From NCBI GenBank assembly GCA_934045075.1, contig OW203747.1:12615894-12679893 (forward strand): a stretch of 64,000 nt of DNA, written 5' to 3'. Position numbers and translations under genes: made by a program. This document shows positions 41,591-51,934 of the stretch, piece after piece. Position 1 is the first letter of the stretch; each line of letters starts with the position of its first letter. The stretch is from Yponomeuta sedellus. Lineage: Eukaryota; Arthropoda; Insecta; Lepidoptera; Yponomeutidae. The notes under the pieces were generated by a model. The model had not been told where the DNA came from, ran no database searches, and saw only the letters and a list, made by a program, of their open reading frames with translations.

Positions 41591-41700
41591 CAAATTCCAG
41601 ACCTGTGACTAAAATTTATCGTACCTACCTTGTTAATCGTCGACAAGAGTCTTCTATATTTCATAAGGGGACAATAACGATGCACTCAATTGTATTGTTT

Positions 41701-43380
41701 GCCAACCTCCAATAGGAGACGGTACATAAAGAAGCAAAAAGCTCCCCACGGCTAACAAATAAACTACTTTTTACTATAACAAGCGCAACACTAAATAACG
41801 ATCAATAAAAAATCTGCGAAAGAAGTGAAAAAGTTTCCTAATGACTGTATCGTAAAAAGTTGGAAGTCATTCTGTAGCGTAGACTCGTTTGGTCGCCTGC
41901 TTTCTGATCCTCGTTGTATGAAACTGGACTCCACCAGTAGAGAAAATTTCCAGAGACGTAGTAAATAGTTTAATTGTTTCATAAACATGGGGAGACAGAA
42001 ACGGTTGAATTTCGACACAAAGGTAGCGTCATAAAGACTGAAATGGGGGAGAGTATTTTTGTTTACGGCATTGGAGTTATTAATAAGATTTCGGCCCATT
42101 TCTGATGAACTTTGATACAATGTCATAAACGAGAGACATTAACAATAGTTTTTTTTTCTTATGTTATTTGTTAGGCTTTGTTTATTATGACTCAGATGGC
42201 GTCATCTTTCCTTTCCGTGGTTCTAAGGAAGGCCGTAGACCTGAATGCCAATTCTCATTTCATTAGCAAATAAGTGGCAAATAAAGGCTTACGACTTGGA
42301 AGTCTACGTAAAAAGTCGTGCGACAGCCAAAATCTGTACACTGAACTTCATCCTAATTTGAATTCGAATGACTTATGAGCGAAGGTGATCTCTCAGGATC
42401 GTGGCATGTGACAGTCCCTGGTCTCTGCCTACCCCTCTGGGATACAGCGTGAGGTTTTGTTATCTTAGTATCTGATAGAACAGTCATATAGAATAAAACA
42501 TATTTATAGATTTAGACCTCACGGATTGGATTGGATTCATTTTATCACTATATTTATATTTGCGTCAATTTCACCTTCTTAGACTGAACGTAACTTGAGT
42601 TCAAATATAGAGCGTGCCGCTACACACGTTGTGTGTTCTAAACTCCGTTTAAATTACTGCTGCATTTTTTATGTTGTCTCTCTAGATAAAACTCGATGAG
42701 TGAAACCGAAGGCAATGGCTAGTCAAGTGGGAAATTATTTTCCATGTTATGGAAGATAATGGATGAGAAAAACCTCAAAGCACCTTTATTTCTAATATTT
42801 AATGTGCATTTTAATTTTTTTATTTCAAGTAAAGTAAACATATATTTCTACCAAATTTCACTGTTATAAAAGGCACGCTTGGATATAAAAGAAATTACCA
42901 AATGTGGTAGGAAGAATATAGGCCATTTAAATATATTTTTTCGCAAGTACGACTCTTTCCTGTACTAAAAATAGTTTGAGTAGAACACCTTTTTTTATTT
43001 CGGTACATATTTGACGCTCGAATGTCGCTATTCGCACTTTCCAGCACAATAAATGTCAAATTATAACATTTTAGCGCTACAACAAGCGTTACTCGCGTCG
43101 TCGTACATAGGCAGACCATGTTTTAAATGTCAAAAGCCGCTGATTTATATTCCATTAATTGTCAAATACTAACGTTTTGTCGCCGAAAAACGCGCGACTT
43201 CTGCCTTTCGTACTGAACCCGGATTAGTGACCGACGGTGTAACCGGGCCGGGGTGTACCGAAATGTGGCGACAGCCGGGTCACGTACGGAATGAGCTACG
43301 TGCACCGGGGAACGGGTGATTGAGTCACTAAGTCACTTGAAAGGGTTGGTGGAGTTGCACGTCCATATTCTTTTTGGAGT
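41701..43380. other. Mostly unassigned
   Basis: 41700-42126 has an open minus-strand stretch (41791-42126, 111 codons) without a recognised domain. 42378-42455 (plus) is the 3' end of the 'RWFGHVERM' LINE family ('acccctctgggatacagcgt'). 43200-43320 is GC-rich with no recognised feature. Confidence 0.35.
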
Positions 43381-43392
43381 TTTGGGGGCAGC

Positions 43393-43749
43393 GCTCGTGG
43401 CCTTGTCAAACCGAGTGATTGGAATCAATCACTTGCGTTAAGCAACAACAGGCGCGGTCAGGTACGGGATGGGTGACCGTCCCGTGACTACCGCTAGTGG
43501 CATTTTTCCGAGCGCTTTCGTGCTTCGCAAGGCACGTTAAGCCGTTGGTGCCGGCTTCATATAATGACAGTCGTTAAGCCATATTAGAGGCCCTAATGGG
43601 CGGCTTGATAACTTCTGACAGTAAGGGCCGCCACTGTCAAATCCTCCACCAACCCGGACTTGGCCCCCGTGGTGGAGTATGGCCTAACCTTCCTGCGATG
43701 CAGGAAGAGACCCGTGCCCCAGCAGTGGGGACATACAAGGGTTGATATC
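43393..43749 (+). mobile_element. 5S-rRNA-like SINE, full length, 9-bp target duplication
   Basis: Flanked by 'gggggcagc' at 43384-43392 and 43750-43758. The 5S-like block is at 43437-43479: 'gttaagcaac', 'ggcgcggtcag', 'ggatgggtgaccg'. It aligns without gaps to the 5S promoter half with 34 of 44 identical. Body and tail end 'gcagtggggacatacaaggg' 'ttgatatc'. This is the best plus-strand reference copy. Confidence 0.85.
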
Positions 43750-43759
43750 GGGGGCAGCA

Positions 43760-44284
43760 CTGAAAATTGATTTGGGTAACCGGTTCGAAATGCCAATTTA
43801 ATTTCCATTCCGCATAACATAAGCTTCTACAGTGTCACGTCACGTTACATTCTTGAAAGGTCTGTTTTTTTTTAATTTTTGTGTTTTTTACATTTTCTGT
43901 ATATTTAATGTATACCTCCTGCAATTGAGTGGTAGAAAATACTTAAAGGCAGTGAGTCGCGCTTTCGAAATGTCCTCAAAGTAAAAGCTGTTCGTATTGA
44001 CGAGTTGAACCCCTATTTCGGGTGTTTATACTTATTTTGTCCCACCCTGTATACGTCTGACTGCAGGGCACAGGCCTCGCTAATCCAACAATCAACAGAC
44101 GTTTAATAAAATGAGTTAGCAAAAATCTCCCGCGCCCCTATTTGTCCCTCGGGAGATAAAAATCGCCAATCCTTCAGCAACCTTTGCTCAGGACTAGACG
44201 GATAATCCCGGCCGCTCAGCCTGGAGCCAGGGGCGTACAGTGGCGTATTTAGGGCATTTTTCCTAGGGGGGCTTGGTCCTAAGA
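43760..44284. other. Unassigned interval
   Basis: No gene, repeat boundary or RNA was recognised. Confidence 0.3.
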
Positions 44285-44375
44285 AAGCGATGATAGATAG
44301 AGAACACTTTATTGTACATAATAAAGGAAATTACACAGATATTTTTTAACCTAAGAGTATACAGACGGCGGCCTT
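44285..44375 (-). repeat. LINE 3'-end fragment
   Basis: 'gatagagaacactttattgt' to 'acagacggcggcctta'. It is the complement of the tail family described at 4197. Confidence 0.5.
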
Positions 44376-44767
44376 AACACTAAATTTGTTGATTTGTTTT
44401 GTTGATCAAATCGTAATGCACTTTCTTGATTTGTTGATCAAGTCGTAATGCACGGATGCAGTAATTTAACAGCATTGGATGGGCACTAGATACTTTGGGG
44501 GAGAAGGGGAGTTAGCTTAACTGATTGAGTAATGAAGACTTAAAGCTAAACTAAGCAAAATATTTTTATTAATTTTTTATAAATAGGTCCAGGTTGGATA
44601 TATTATTTAATTTTTATTGGCCTTCCCTGTTTATAAGCCCTGTGATCCTCAGCCACTGATTGCAATCGTCTAACGGTCACATTTTTATAGAATCTGATAG
44701 AATTTGGTGCGCATAATTAGGCGCAGAATACATCCATTATTATATTATTTTCGCATACGCCTGTATG

Positions 44768-45025
44768 CAGGAGCGGTGGTAGCGGAGCGGTGTAGAACGC
44801 CGGCTTCTCAATCGGGAGGTCGTGGGTTCGAACCCCGGCATCTACCAATGACTTTGTTTTCTAAGCTAAGTACATTTGTGAAATTATAGTAGCAATACTA
44901 CCTACTCGCTGACGGTGAAGGAAAACATCGTAAGGAAACCCTATTGTCTGAGGTGTTAGCGTATCTCAGCGCTTGCTACGTACAATGACCCAACTATGAG
45001 GCTAAGTGCGGAAATCTCAGGTCTA
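44768..45025 (+). mobile_element. tRNA-derived SINE, family D, most complete copy
   Basis: The tRNA-like head 'ggtggtagcggagcggtgta' is followed by B box 'gggttcgaaccccgg', then 'ccaatgactttgttttctaa', 'ggaaaacatcgtaaggaaac' and 'caatgacccaactatgaggc'. Other copies are at 10112-10310, 30379-30540 and 47360-47460. Confidence 0.75.
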
Positions 45026-45099
45026 ACTAACTAACTACGCCTGTATGCAATCCTACGTATATTTATAGTAGAGGCGTCGGTCACATCATGACTGACATA

Positions 45100-45265
45100 A
45101 ACTCACGCCTGCATCGTAGAGGGTTATGAAAGGACCAGGGTCGGCCACTTGCCAGTTGCCACGATCCCGACGAATCTCTTCATTAACATTCATTAGCCGT
45201 TGCACGCACATATCCGGTTTCGGGTACATTTCAAATAATGAATCCATGTATGACCCTCCCTCTAG
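45100..45265 (-). repeat. Diverged LINE 3' end ('RWFGHVERM' family)
   Basis: 'actcacgcctgcatcgtaga', 'gccacgatcccgacga' and 'tagccgttgcacgcac' follow the order seen at 47880-48010, with many substitutions. Confidence 0.5.
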
Positions 45266-45467
45266 CCCGCGTTCTGAAGCCGGCCCTGCGCATGGCTCTC
45301 AGAGAGACGAGCCCCGAGTGGAAAAAGCGCAAAATCACTGGCAGGCAGTTAGCGTCGTCCATAGTTAATCCTGGCGCTGAACTAACTGAGATTATCTTGC
45401 CTTGACTGAGCTGGCGCGCAGTGGCGTATGTTTAATAAGTAAATAGGAAGGAGAAAAATGGTATCGA

Positions 45468-45740
45468 AGGGTGACCGTCCCGTTACTACCGCTAGTGGCG
45501 TTTTTCCGAGCTCTTCCGTGCTTTGCAAGGCACGTTAAGCCGTGGGTGCCGCCTGTCATGTAATGGCAGTCGTTAAGCCATGTCAGAGGCCTTATGGGCG
45601 GCTTGATAACTTCTGACAGTAAGGCCCGCCACTGTCTTACAAACCCGGCCTTGGCACCCATGGTGGAGTATGGCCTAACCTTCCTGCAATGCAGGAAGAG
45701 ACCCGTGCCCAAGCAGTGGGCACCTACAGGGTTAAAATCG
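45468..45740 (+). mobile_element. 5S-rRNA-like SINE, 5'-truncated
   Basis: Starts inside the 5S-like box C region ('gggtgaccgtcccgttacta') and runs through 'cgctagtggcgtttttccga' and 'ggcggcttgataacttctga' to 'gtgggcacctacagggtt'. Confidence 0.7.
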
Positions 45741-45876
45741 CAAAGCTATCCCTATCCATATTCATTTATTAGCGATCATAATGGTATAATGCAATGATGT
45801 TACACGTGTTTAACATTACCGATTTTGTTAACAAATGTCTGCGCACAATGCGGACAGGCGAGCACTTTACGACGAC

Positions 45877-46095
45877 CTCTGTGGCGTAGCGGTAGCGCAC
45901 CTGCCTACCGTGCAAGAGGTCCCGGGTTCGAATCCTTCGAATCGAATCCTGGCTGGAAACAAAAAAAAAACCCAGGTCTTGGATGTTTACATGTTTGTGA
46001 TGTAGCTGTTTCTGGTTCCCACGACACAGGGTACCCAAGTGTGGGGCCAGAAGCAATGTATGTGCCTGTATGTAAATGTTTATGTTTATGTCACT
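45877..46095 (+). mobile_element. tRNA-derived SINE, family C, most complete copy
   Basis: Head 'ctctgtggcgtagcggtagc', then 'aagaggtcccgggttcgaat', an insertion of about ten bases, an A-run, 'ccaggtcttggatgtttaca', 'cccacgacacagggta' and 'gtgcctgtatgtaaatgttt'. Copies are at 27955 (minus), 30585, 54885 and 61335. Confidence 0.75.
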
Positions 46096-46281
46096 ATTGC
46101 AGTAGTTATAATTATAAGTGATAGCACAGGGTGGGCGTGCTTTCAGTTCATTGCGTCGAGCGTCTAGTTCAGAGCAGCGATTCTCTTCAAAATGTTTCAA
46201 CATGCAGCGACGGTTAGAACGGAGCTGAAGCGGTCGCCGTGGCCGAAATCGGTCGGGGAATACAATATATATATATACTCG

Positions 46282-46428
46282 TACACTTCTGACAGTAAGG
46301 CACGCCACTGTCTTACAGTCCTCCACCAACCCGGACTTGGCCCCGTGGTGGAGTATGGCCTAACCTTCCTGCGATGCAGGAAGAGACCCGTGCCCCAGCA
46401 GTGGGGACAACAAGGGTTGATAACGAAC
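46282..46428 (+). mobile_element. 5S-rRNA-like SINE, 3' portion
   Basis: 'acttctgacagtaaggcacg' to 'cagtggggacaacaagggtt' 'gataacga'. Confidence 0.65.
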
Positions 46429-46460
46429 ACACGTGTTTAAGTCTCACATTATGCGCCCTG

Positions 46461-46668
46461 TTTAAAAACCTATTTAGAGGCTAAAAATTTCACCCATGCC
46501 GGGTTTCGAACCCGCAACCTCTGGCTGTCCCTGCCAGCGCTCTTCCAATTGAGCCAATGGGCGACTCACCGGCATCACTGAAATTTCGAACCTCTTTACT
46601 ATATTCTCTGTATTACGTACGTATTTGTCCTTAGCACGGGTTAGTGCGTTAAAAATAAAAATAGTATA
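46461..46668 (+). mobile_element. tRNA-like element (family A), 5' part inverted, 13-bp target duplication
   Basis: Flanked by 'attatgcgccctg' (46448-46460) and 'attatgggccctg' (46669-46681), one mismatch. The complement of the 3' region, tRNA-like module and body ('gtattacgtacgta') is followed directly by the forward tail 'cacgggttagtgcgttaaaa'. Confidence 0.8.
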
Positions 46669-46728
46669 ATTATGGGCCCTGGTCAGGGCATTGCTAAGAT
46701 AAACTTATTTATTAGCTTAGGATAAGAT

Positions 46729-46935
46729 TGACGGCCTCGGTGGTGCAGCGGTTTGGCACGCTGACTGTAAAACCGAAGGTTCCGGGTTCGATCCCCGGCC
46801 GGGTCAAACTAGGAAACGAACTTTTCTAGTTTGTCTCTATCGTCGAGTTAGCACCTATAACACAAGTCATTTAGTTGTACTTAGTATAGGGCTAACGAAA
46901 TCTGTGTAATATGTCCATGAATATTTAAGATACAA
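46729..46935 (+). mobile_element. tRNA-derived SINE, family B
   Basis: Head 'ggcctcggtggtgcagcggt', B box 'gggttcgatccccggccggg', then the family body to 'gtccatgaatattta'. About 35 bases after 'tagtttgtctc' are deleted relative to 22790. Confidence 0.8.
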
Positions 46936-46974
46936 TTTTATTCTGACAAACATAATGTACGTAAAGTACTAAAC

Positions 46975-47130
46975 ATTTTTAAAAACCTATTTACGGGCAA
47001 ATAATTTCACCCATGCCGGGACTCGAACCCGCAACCTCTGGCTAACCGTGCCAGCGCTCTTTCCAACTGAGCTAATGGGCGACTAACCGGCATCAGTGAA
47101 ATTTCGAACCTCTTTACAATACTCTCTGTA
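46975..47130 (-). mobile_element. tRNA-like element (family A)
   Basis: Complement copy from 'aaaacctatttacgggcaaa' through 'gccgggactcgaacccgc' to 'tctttacaatactctctgta'. Confidence 0.7.
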
Positions 47131-47159
47131 TTAATAAAAATATTGGCCTTTTGCATTTA

Positions 47160-47460
47160 CTTAATGAGATGATTTATACAGCGTCCAGTGGTATCTTCAC
47201 TCACACTAGATGAGTGAAGGGACCAGTCCGAAGCCGTAGTGCTTGGGACATGGTTTTATATATGGTGTAGGCTTGCCCAGCACCTATACCATCCCGACAG
47301 CTTAGGCGGCCTAGCCCACAGGAAAGACTAGTCCATACGTGCGGAACCATCCAAGTCGCGGATTTCCTCACGATGTTTTCCTTCACGTTAGCGTGTGGTA
47401 TTGCGACTACAAATTCGCAAATGTACATAGCTTTGAAATTAAACAAAGTCATTGGTCACT
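47160..47460. repeat. Two repeat fragments
   Basis: 47160-47230 shares 'gcgtccag.ggtatcttcact' and 'cactcacactaga' with 33770-33815. 47365-47460 is a SINE family D piece in minus sense ('cacgatgttttccttcacgt'). Confidence 0.45.
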
Positions 47461-47875
47461 GTCTGTATTACGTACAGGCATAAACATTACTTACAAATTT
47501 CACATTTCAACACTTACGTTACTGTTCTTGTGAACTTCTCTAAGAATTAGACAGTAGGTATTTATTGCCTATCTATCTTTCTAACATCTTTAATTATCTG
47601 AATTTTAGAATTACCTATCTGAGAGCGCCTCTGTGCACGATAAATTCGATTGTCCCCCGTCCGTCAATATTGACCCCCCTGAGTCAAGAGTCATTCATTA
47701 TACTCTGGGACGTCACCCACGGGAATCTTATCAGAATCTTTTTTTATCCTGTCGAGGGCTTATTCTGTGTTGTTCGTTTCCGAGTTTTAACGCGACAATT
47801 AACAAGAGCACTTTTTAAGAGAACATTTCAAATTGATGGTGGCTGGTCTTCATAATTTAGTTACTTTAAATACAT
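47461..47875. other. Unassigned interval
   Basis: Open stretches at 47565-47855 carry no recognised motif. Confidence 0.3.
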
Positions 47876-48265
47876 ACATACATAACCTCACGCCTGTATC
47901 CCAGAGGGGTAGGCAGAGACCAGGGACTGCCACTTGCCACGACCCTGACAGATCACCTTCGCCTCATCAACGTTCATAAGCCGTTGCATGCATGCCAGTT
48001 CCGGGTACTTTTTATCTTTCCCTTTGCTAATACATCCCCTATTTGGTCGATGTAAGTCTGTCTGGGACGTCCCTTACCAGCCCTTCCACTCACATTCGCA
48101 ATATATATTTGTTTCGTCAATCTTTCTTCCTTCATCCTCTCCACATGTCTTAACCAACGCAACATTCCTTCCTCAATTCTAGTCACAACATCCTCTTTCA
48201 GTCCACAACGTTCTCTAATCAGCGTTCTCTAAAAGCGTATCCTGTCATTCAAAGTAATTTAGTCA
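47876..48265 (-). pseudogene. LINE ORF2 C-terminus remnant ('RWFGHVERM' family)
   Basis: The minus-strand frame 47974-48186 reads [60 protein letters not shown]. The 3' end at the left is 'cgcctgtatcccagaggggt' plus a short CATA run. It is diverged and truncated at about 48265. Confidence 0.75.
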
Positions 48266-48930
48266 GTTTACTCCATTCAACAAAAACACCTTACAATCCA
48301 CTTGACAAGTGTCACGCTATCCTACGTAAATTATAAGCAACTGATTCCTTAAAAGCATGGTGGAAAATTGCATGGTCCAAATTTGGTCGGCTTATCATCG
48401 AGACGGTACAAAGCTACCGACCTACAGATAAAAAAACGCCGGTGAATTAAACGCCAATCGAAGTGACTACTCGATAGTTATACTCGCATGTCTTGTTTTC
48501 GATTCTCGCTTCTCACTGCGTATGCTCGATTAACGCGGTAGTAAAGTTATTCGATTGGATCTGTCAAACTCGCACTAAGCAATCTTGAAAGGTTTAAATA
48601 TCTCGGCGCTTGAAATTGTCTATCCGCAGTGGTAATTTGTGGTAATTAAGCCTATATATATCTGAGAGAAGACATTTACTCATGCCTGCATACCGGAGGG
48701 GTAGGAAGGCACCAAGTTTATCTATCTAGCCTAAATGTAGAACCTAGAAGGTCCTAGGTTCTATTCAAGGTTCTAAAAATAGTTGAGAAATGTTAGCAAC
48801 TGCAACAACTTATAGATAAAAACGTATTATAATAAAAGTTATGATTTCCATTGGTGTCGCTAGTTAGCACGCCGAACCATTTTAACACATTTTCAAACCG
48901 CGTCGGTCGTGATTCTAATATCTCTTTAGG
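48266..48930. other. Mostly unassigned
   Basis: 48600-48690 holds a diverged SINE tail ('gcttgaaattgtctatccgc'). The rest shows no recognisable feature. Confidence 0.3.
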
Positions 48931-49106
48931 AGTCTTAGAGCTAGTTCAGACATGGCGGATTCCGCGCGGATGCAAACCGCGCGGTTCTAAACGCATGTGT
49001 TCAGTCAGGCGCGGAGAGCGCTGTCATCCGCATGGGGTGACAGTCCAATCATGGAAGTCGAAGAAGCAATAATGTGTGTATTTGTTGCTCCTACACGCTC
49101 TGCTCC

Positions 49107-49214
49107 GTTTCTAATAATTTTATTGGAATATTCTGTCAATTGGATGTCCCACAAAGCAGGTCTCTTTTCCACCTCATCGATGAATAGCTCGGTGTCGAAG
49201 CGATCCATTGTCAC
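49107..49214 (-). pseudogene. MADF-domain fragment (Harbinger accessory protein)
   Basis: The minus strand reads MDRFDTELFIDEVEKRPALW then DIQLTEYSNKIIRN. FI..VE.RP.LWD....EYSN...R is the start of the MADF (Myb/SANT-like) DNA-binding domain. The Trp-containing second helix does not follow; the sequence diverges after about 36 residues. In autonomous PIF/Harbinger elements a protein of this kind works with the transposase at the element ends. Here it is a relic carried by a non-autonomous copy. Confidence 0.6.
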
Positions 49215-49260
49215 CGTCCTATACGCACGGCTTCCGCGCAGCGACTGAACGCGCTCTAGG

Positions 49261-49850
49261 CAGTGTTGCCAACTGCTTGCTTTACCTATTAGCTAGACAT
49301 CCTAAAAAATGTTGCTAGATTGCCAGTTTTGTTTACCCCAAAAAGTTGCTAGAAGTAGCTAAATGATCCAGTAGGTTGGCAGGTCAGAATAAAATTAGAA
49401 ATTCTGATAATAACGTTTATTTAACAAGAACGTTGAAAAATATTCAAAATCAAAAATAATTAAAAATTATTATAAAGAAGATGTTGATGGCTTTGGATCA
49501 GAATCTTTCATTGATTTTGAATATTTTTCAGCTGTACCCATTTTATGAAGTATATCTTCGGGTATATCCCGGCCAACGCCGATCTATAACATAGCATCTA
49601 TGATGACTGAATGACCATAGAGTCGCGTGTAGTTTTATTTTTTTCTTTCAAGAATCTCGGTCGGTACTCTACTCTGCAATTCTCGATGTGGCGTGCGTGA
49701 GTGCGTGACGTGACGCACGACTCATGATGAAATGAAAAGTTGCTAGATAAAGTAGCTAAAAAATTTAGCTACAAGTTGTATTAAATTGTAGCTGTCTGAC
49801 ACCAAAAAATAGCTAGATCTAGCTATAAAGTAGCTAAGTTGGCATCACTG
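49261..49850. mobile_element. hAT-type non-autonomous element, 590 bp, nested
   Basis: Ends 'cagtgttgccaac' and 'gttggcatcactg' are inverted with one mismatch. The perfect 8-bp duplication 'gctctagg' is at 49253-49260 and 49851-49858. Subterminal 'tagctaga'/'gttgctaga' motifs repeat near both ends, as expected for hAT transposase subterminal binding sites. No coding capacity was seen. Confidence 0.9.
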
Positions 49851-50054
49851 GCTCTAGGTACGTCAAGTAAATATATCCGAGCGGCGACCGCGCGAATTGA
49901 TTTTCAAGCGGTTGATTGGCGGTAGCCGCGCGGATTGTCAATCCGCGCGGACAGGTATGAACGAATTAATAGGTGCTAATGTAAATAAGATCCGGCCGGT
50001 CTAACCGCGCGATTTGCATCCGCACGGATTCCGCCATGTGTGAACTAGCGCTTT

Positions 50055-50910
50055 TTGTAGAACTGTACACAGTGCCTCATAAACGTTGTCAACCTCGATC
50101 GTACTCGAGAATTAGCCGCTTAATTTTCGCCCCATCCGATGTAGGGAAAATGGATAATTTTATGAGATTAAAAGAATCGAATCCAAAAATTCATTTAGGG
50201 AGGTAATATCTTCCTTTGTTGTCAAGATCAAAGGCATTTGAGCTCATCGGCTGCAAAATTGTCCTCATTGATATGGTTTTTCGGCGCTCTTGCGATTCCT
50301 ATTATTATGATAATAGAATCTCTTTCCGATTGAGTGTTTGCCGTCGACAGGAGTGGCTGTCGAAGATACTCGAGCCGTCAAATAAAAAACACGGAAAAAA
50401 TATTTCGCATCAGATTTTTTCTGTTCTATTTCCCGCCTTGTGTTGGCTACGGTCGTGCTGATTTTTAGAGGCGGATATTGGGTTAATTCATTATTAAATG
50501 GGGTAACTCGTCTGCCTCGCTTATCGTAACACTAATATAAAAAGTACAAATAAAAATACAAACTAATATCAATATATGAAATGAAATCAATGCATTTTAA
50601 CGTAAACACTCTCCATTCTGTATGTTTAATGTCAATGTACTATGTAAAATGTAAGCCGCTGCCTTCGGGCCGTATTGTAGTGGAGATCAAGAAAGCGGGA
50701 AATTAATTATACTCACACACACACATGCACCAAAACACACTCACACACACGCACAAACACACACACACAGCTTGATTTATAAGAATTCCTACCAATTCCT
50801 ATCGATACCTACCAATGTTACTTATTTTCTTGTAACCAAATTGTCCACAATGCCCCTTATTAATAACGTGTTTTGGGCCAGACACACCTTAACACAGATT
50901 ATTATTTTAT
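50055..50910. other. Unassigned interval with small repeats
   Basis: 50630-50705 is the 'gctgccttcgggccgta' repeat. 50712-50770 is a CA-rich microsatellite. No gene is seen. Confidence 0.35.
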
Positions 50911-50914
50911 TTAT

Positions 50915-51025
50915 TTTAATTCTTTATTGCACTAATGACATGAGTAAATGTACAAGGGCGTGCTTAATGCAAGAAGCATTCTCTTCCAGCAAACCTGTGG
51001 TATTAAAGAGACTGGCAGGGTAGTG
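50915..51025 (-). repeat. LINE 3'-end fragment
   Basis: 'taattctttattgcactaat' to 'cattctcttccagcaaacct'. It is the complement of the tail family, diverged. Confidence 0.45.
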
Positions 51026-51520
51026 CAGGAGAAAAGGTGAAATACAATAATAAACTTACATAAACATAGAGAGATACATTAAGTTAGACCTACAGGGGCA
51101 AGGGGGGGCTGATGATTTATTTATCTAGCTCGTCGCCCTACTTAAATGTACTGTATCAAACCTTCATTTCATTACACCACCGTAATTCGGTATATTATTA
51201 AGTGATTAAGTAGGTACCTACATACATTTCTCTTTTTTGTATTAAATTATCTTGGATAAAGTCACACCTGTGTACCAGGGAGCCGATTCTCGCCCATGCG
51301 AATTGAAAGCGGAGACGCGAAATATTCGAAGACTTAGACATTTGTCGCATAAAAATAAGATGGGATAAATCGACAGTGTCATTAGACATTTATTTTCTCA
51401 TTCGAGTTCAATCTAGCATGGCATTCAAAATACAGATTTTGGCTGTTGCTCGACTTTTTAGGTTCAATTTCAAGTCATAAGCATTAGAGTCGTATACGAC
51501 TTATTTGCTAATAAAGTGAC
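51026..51520. other. Unassigned interval
   Basis: No supported feature was found. Confidence 0.3.
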
Positions 51521-51524
51521 AAAA

Positions 51525-51765
51525 CAAATATATATTGCGAATGTGAGTGGAAGTTGGGCTGTCCCAGGCGGACATACATCGACCAAATAGGGGATGCATT
51601 AGCAAAAGGAAAGATAAAAAGTACCCGGACCCGGCGTGAATGCATGCAACGACTTATGAACGTTGATGAAGCGAAGGTGATCTGTCAGGATCGTGGCTAG
51701 TGGCAATCCCTGGTCTCTGCCTACCCCTCTGGGATACAGGCGTGAGGTTATGTATGTATGTACGC
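51525..51765 (+). pseudogene. LINE ORF2 C-terminus and 3' end ('RWFGHVERM' family), plus strand
   Basis: 'atatattgcgaatgtgagtg' encodes YIANVSG-like sequence, then a diverged GRP block, 'gggatgcattagcaaaagga' (IGDALAKG), 'gaagcgaaggtgatctgtca' (EAKVICQ) and the terminal 'gggatacaggcgtgaggtta' followed by 'tgtatgtatgta'. This orientation shows the normal tail, (TATG)n. Confidence 0.7.
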
Positions 51766-51934
51766 TCGCGGTCTGAAAATGTTTACCACCTTATGGTTGG
51801 TAATTGCATGCACAAATCTATGCCACATGGTCGTGATTTGATTAGGCATAGAGCATACTCGTAGATTAGGCATAGAGCTTAGAAGAAGCAATAGAGATTC
51901 ACCCAAGCGAGGTTGCCAGATGTTGCGAGGTGGC

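Larger units (their letters stand above)
39870..41700. repeat. Local triplication, units of about 380 bases
   Basis: Three diverged copies occur in the same orientation: unit 1 39870-40245, unit 2 40445-40825, unit 3 about 40995-41700. Shared landmarks are 'atctctcagcctg', 'gcgaacgtgggcttg' and 'caacgatgcaatcaattgta' with variants. Unit 3 is interrupted by the SINE at 41225-41590. No function is recognised. Confidence 0.75.
48938..50050. mobile_element. PIF/Harbinger-like element with about 45-bp inverted ends
   Basis: The left end 'gagctagttcagacatggcg' and 'gattccgcgcggatgcaaac' is complementary to the right end 'atttgcatccgcacggattc' and 'cgccatgtgtgaactagcgc' with a few mismatches. A MADF-domain scrap inside (49107-49214) supports PIF/Harbinger, whose second protein carries that domain. 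The flanks TTA (left) and TTT (right) could be a decayed 3-bp target duplication. About 590 bases of the interior are a nested hAT element. Confidence 0.65.

Noticed and set aside
41791..42126. 111-codon open frame on the minus strand
   Set aside because: No recognisable domain or supporting signals; it is probably LINE-derived or chance.
44768..44850. A functional tRNA gene
   Set aside because: A and B boxes are present but the same head is attached to a SINE body repeated elsewhere (30379-30540).
45769..46329. 186-codon open frame on the minus strand
   Set aside because: It runs antisense through a family C SINE and a 5S-like SINE; the coding appearance is accidental.
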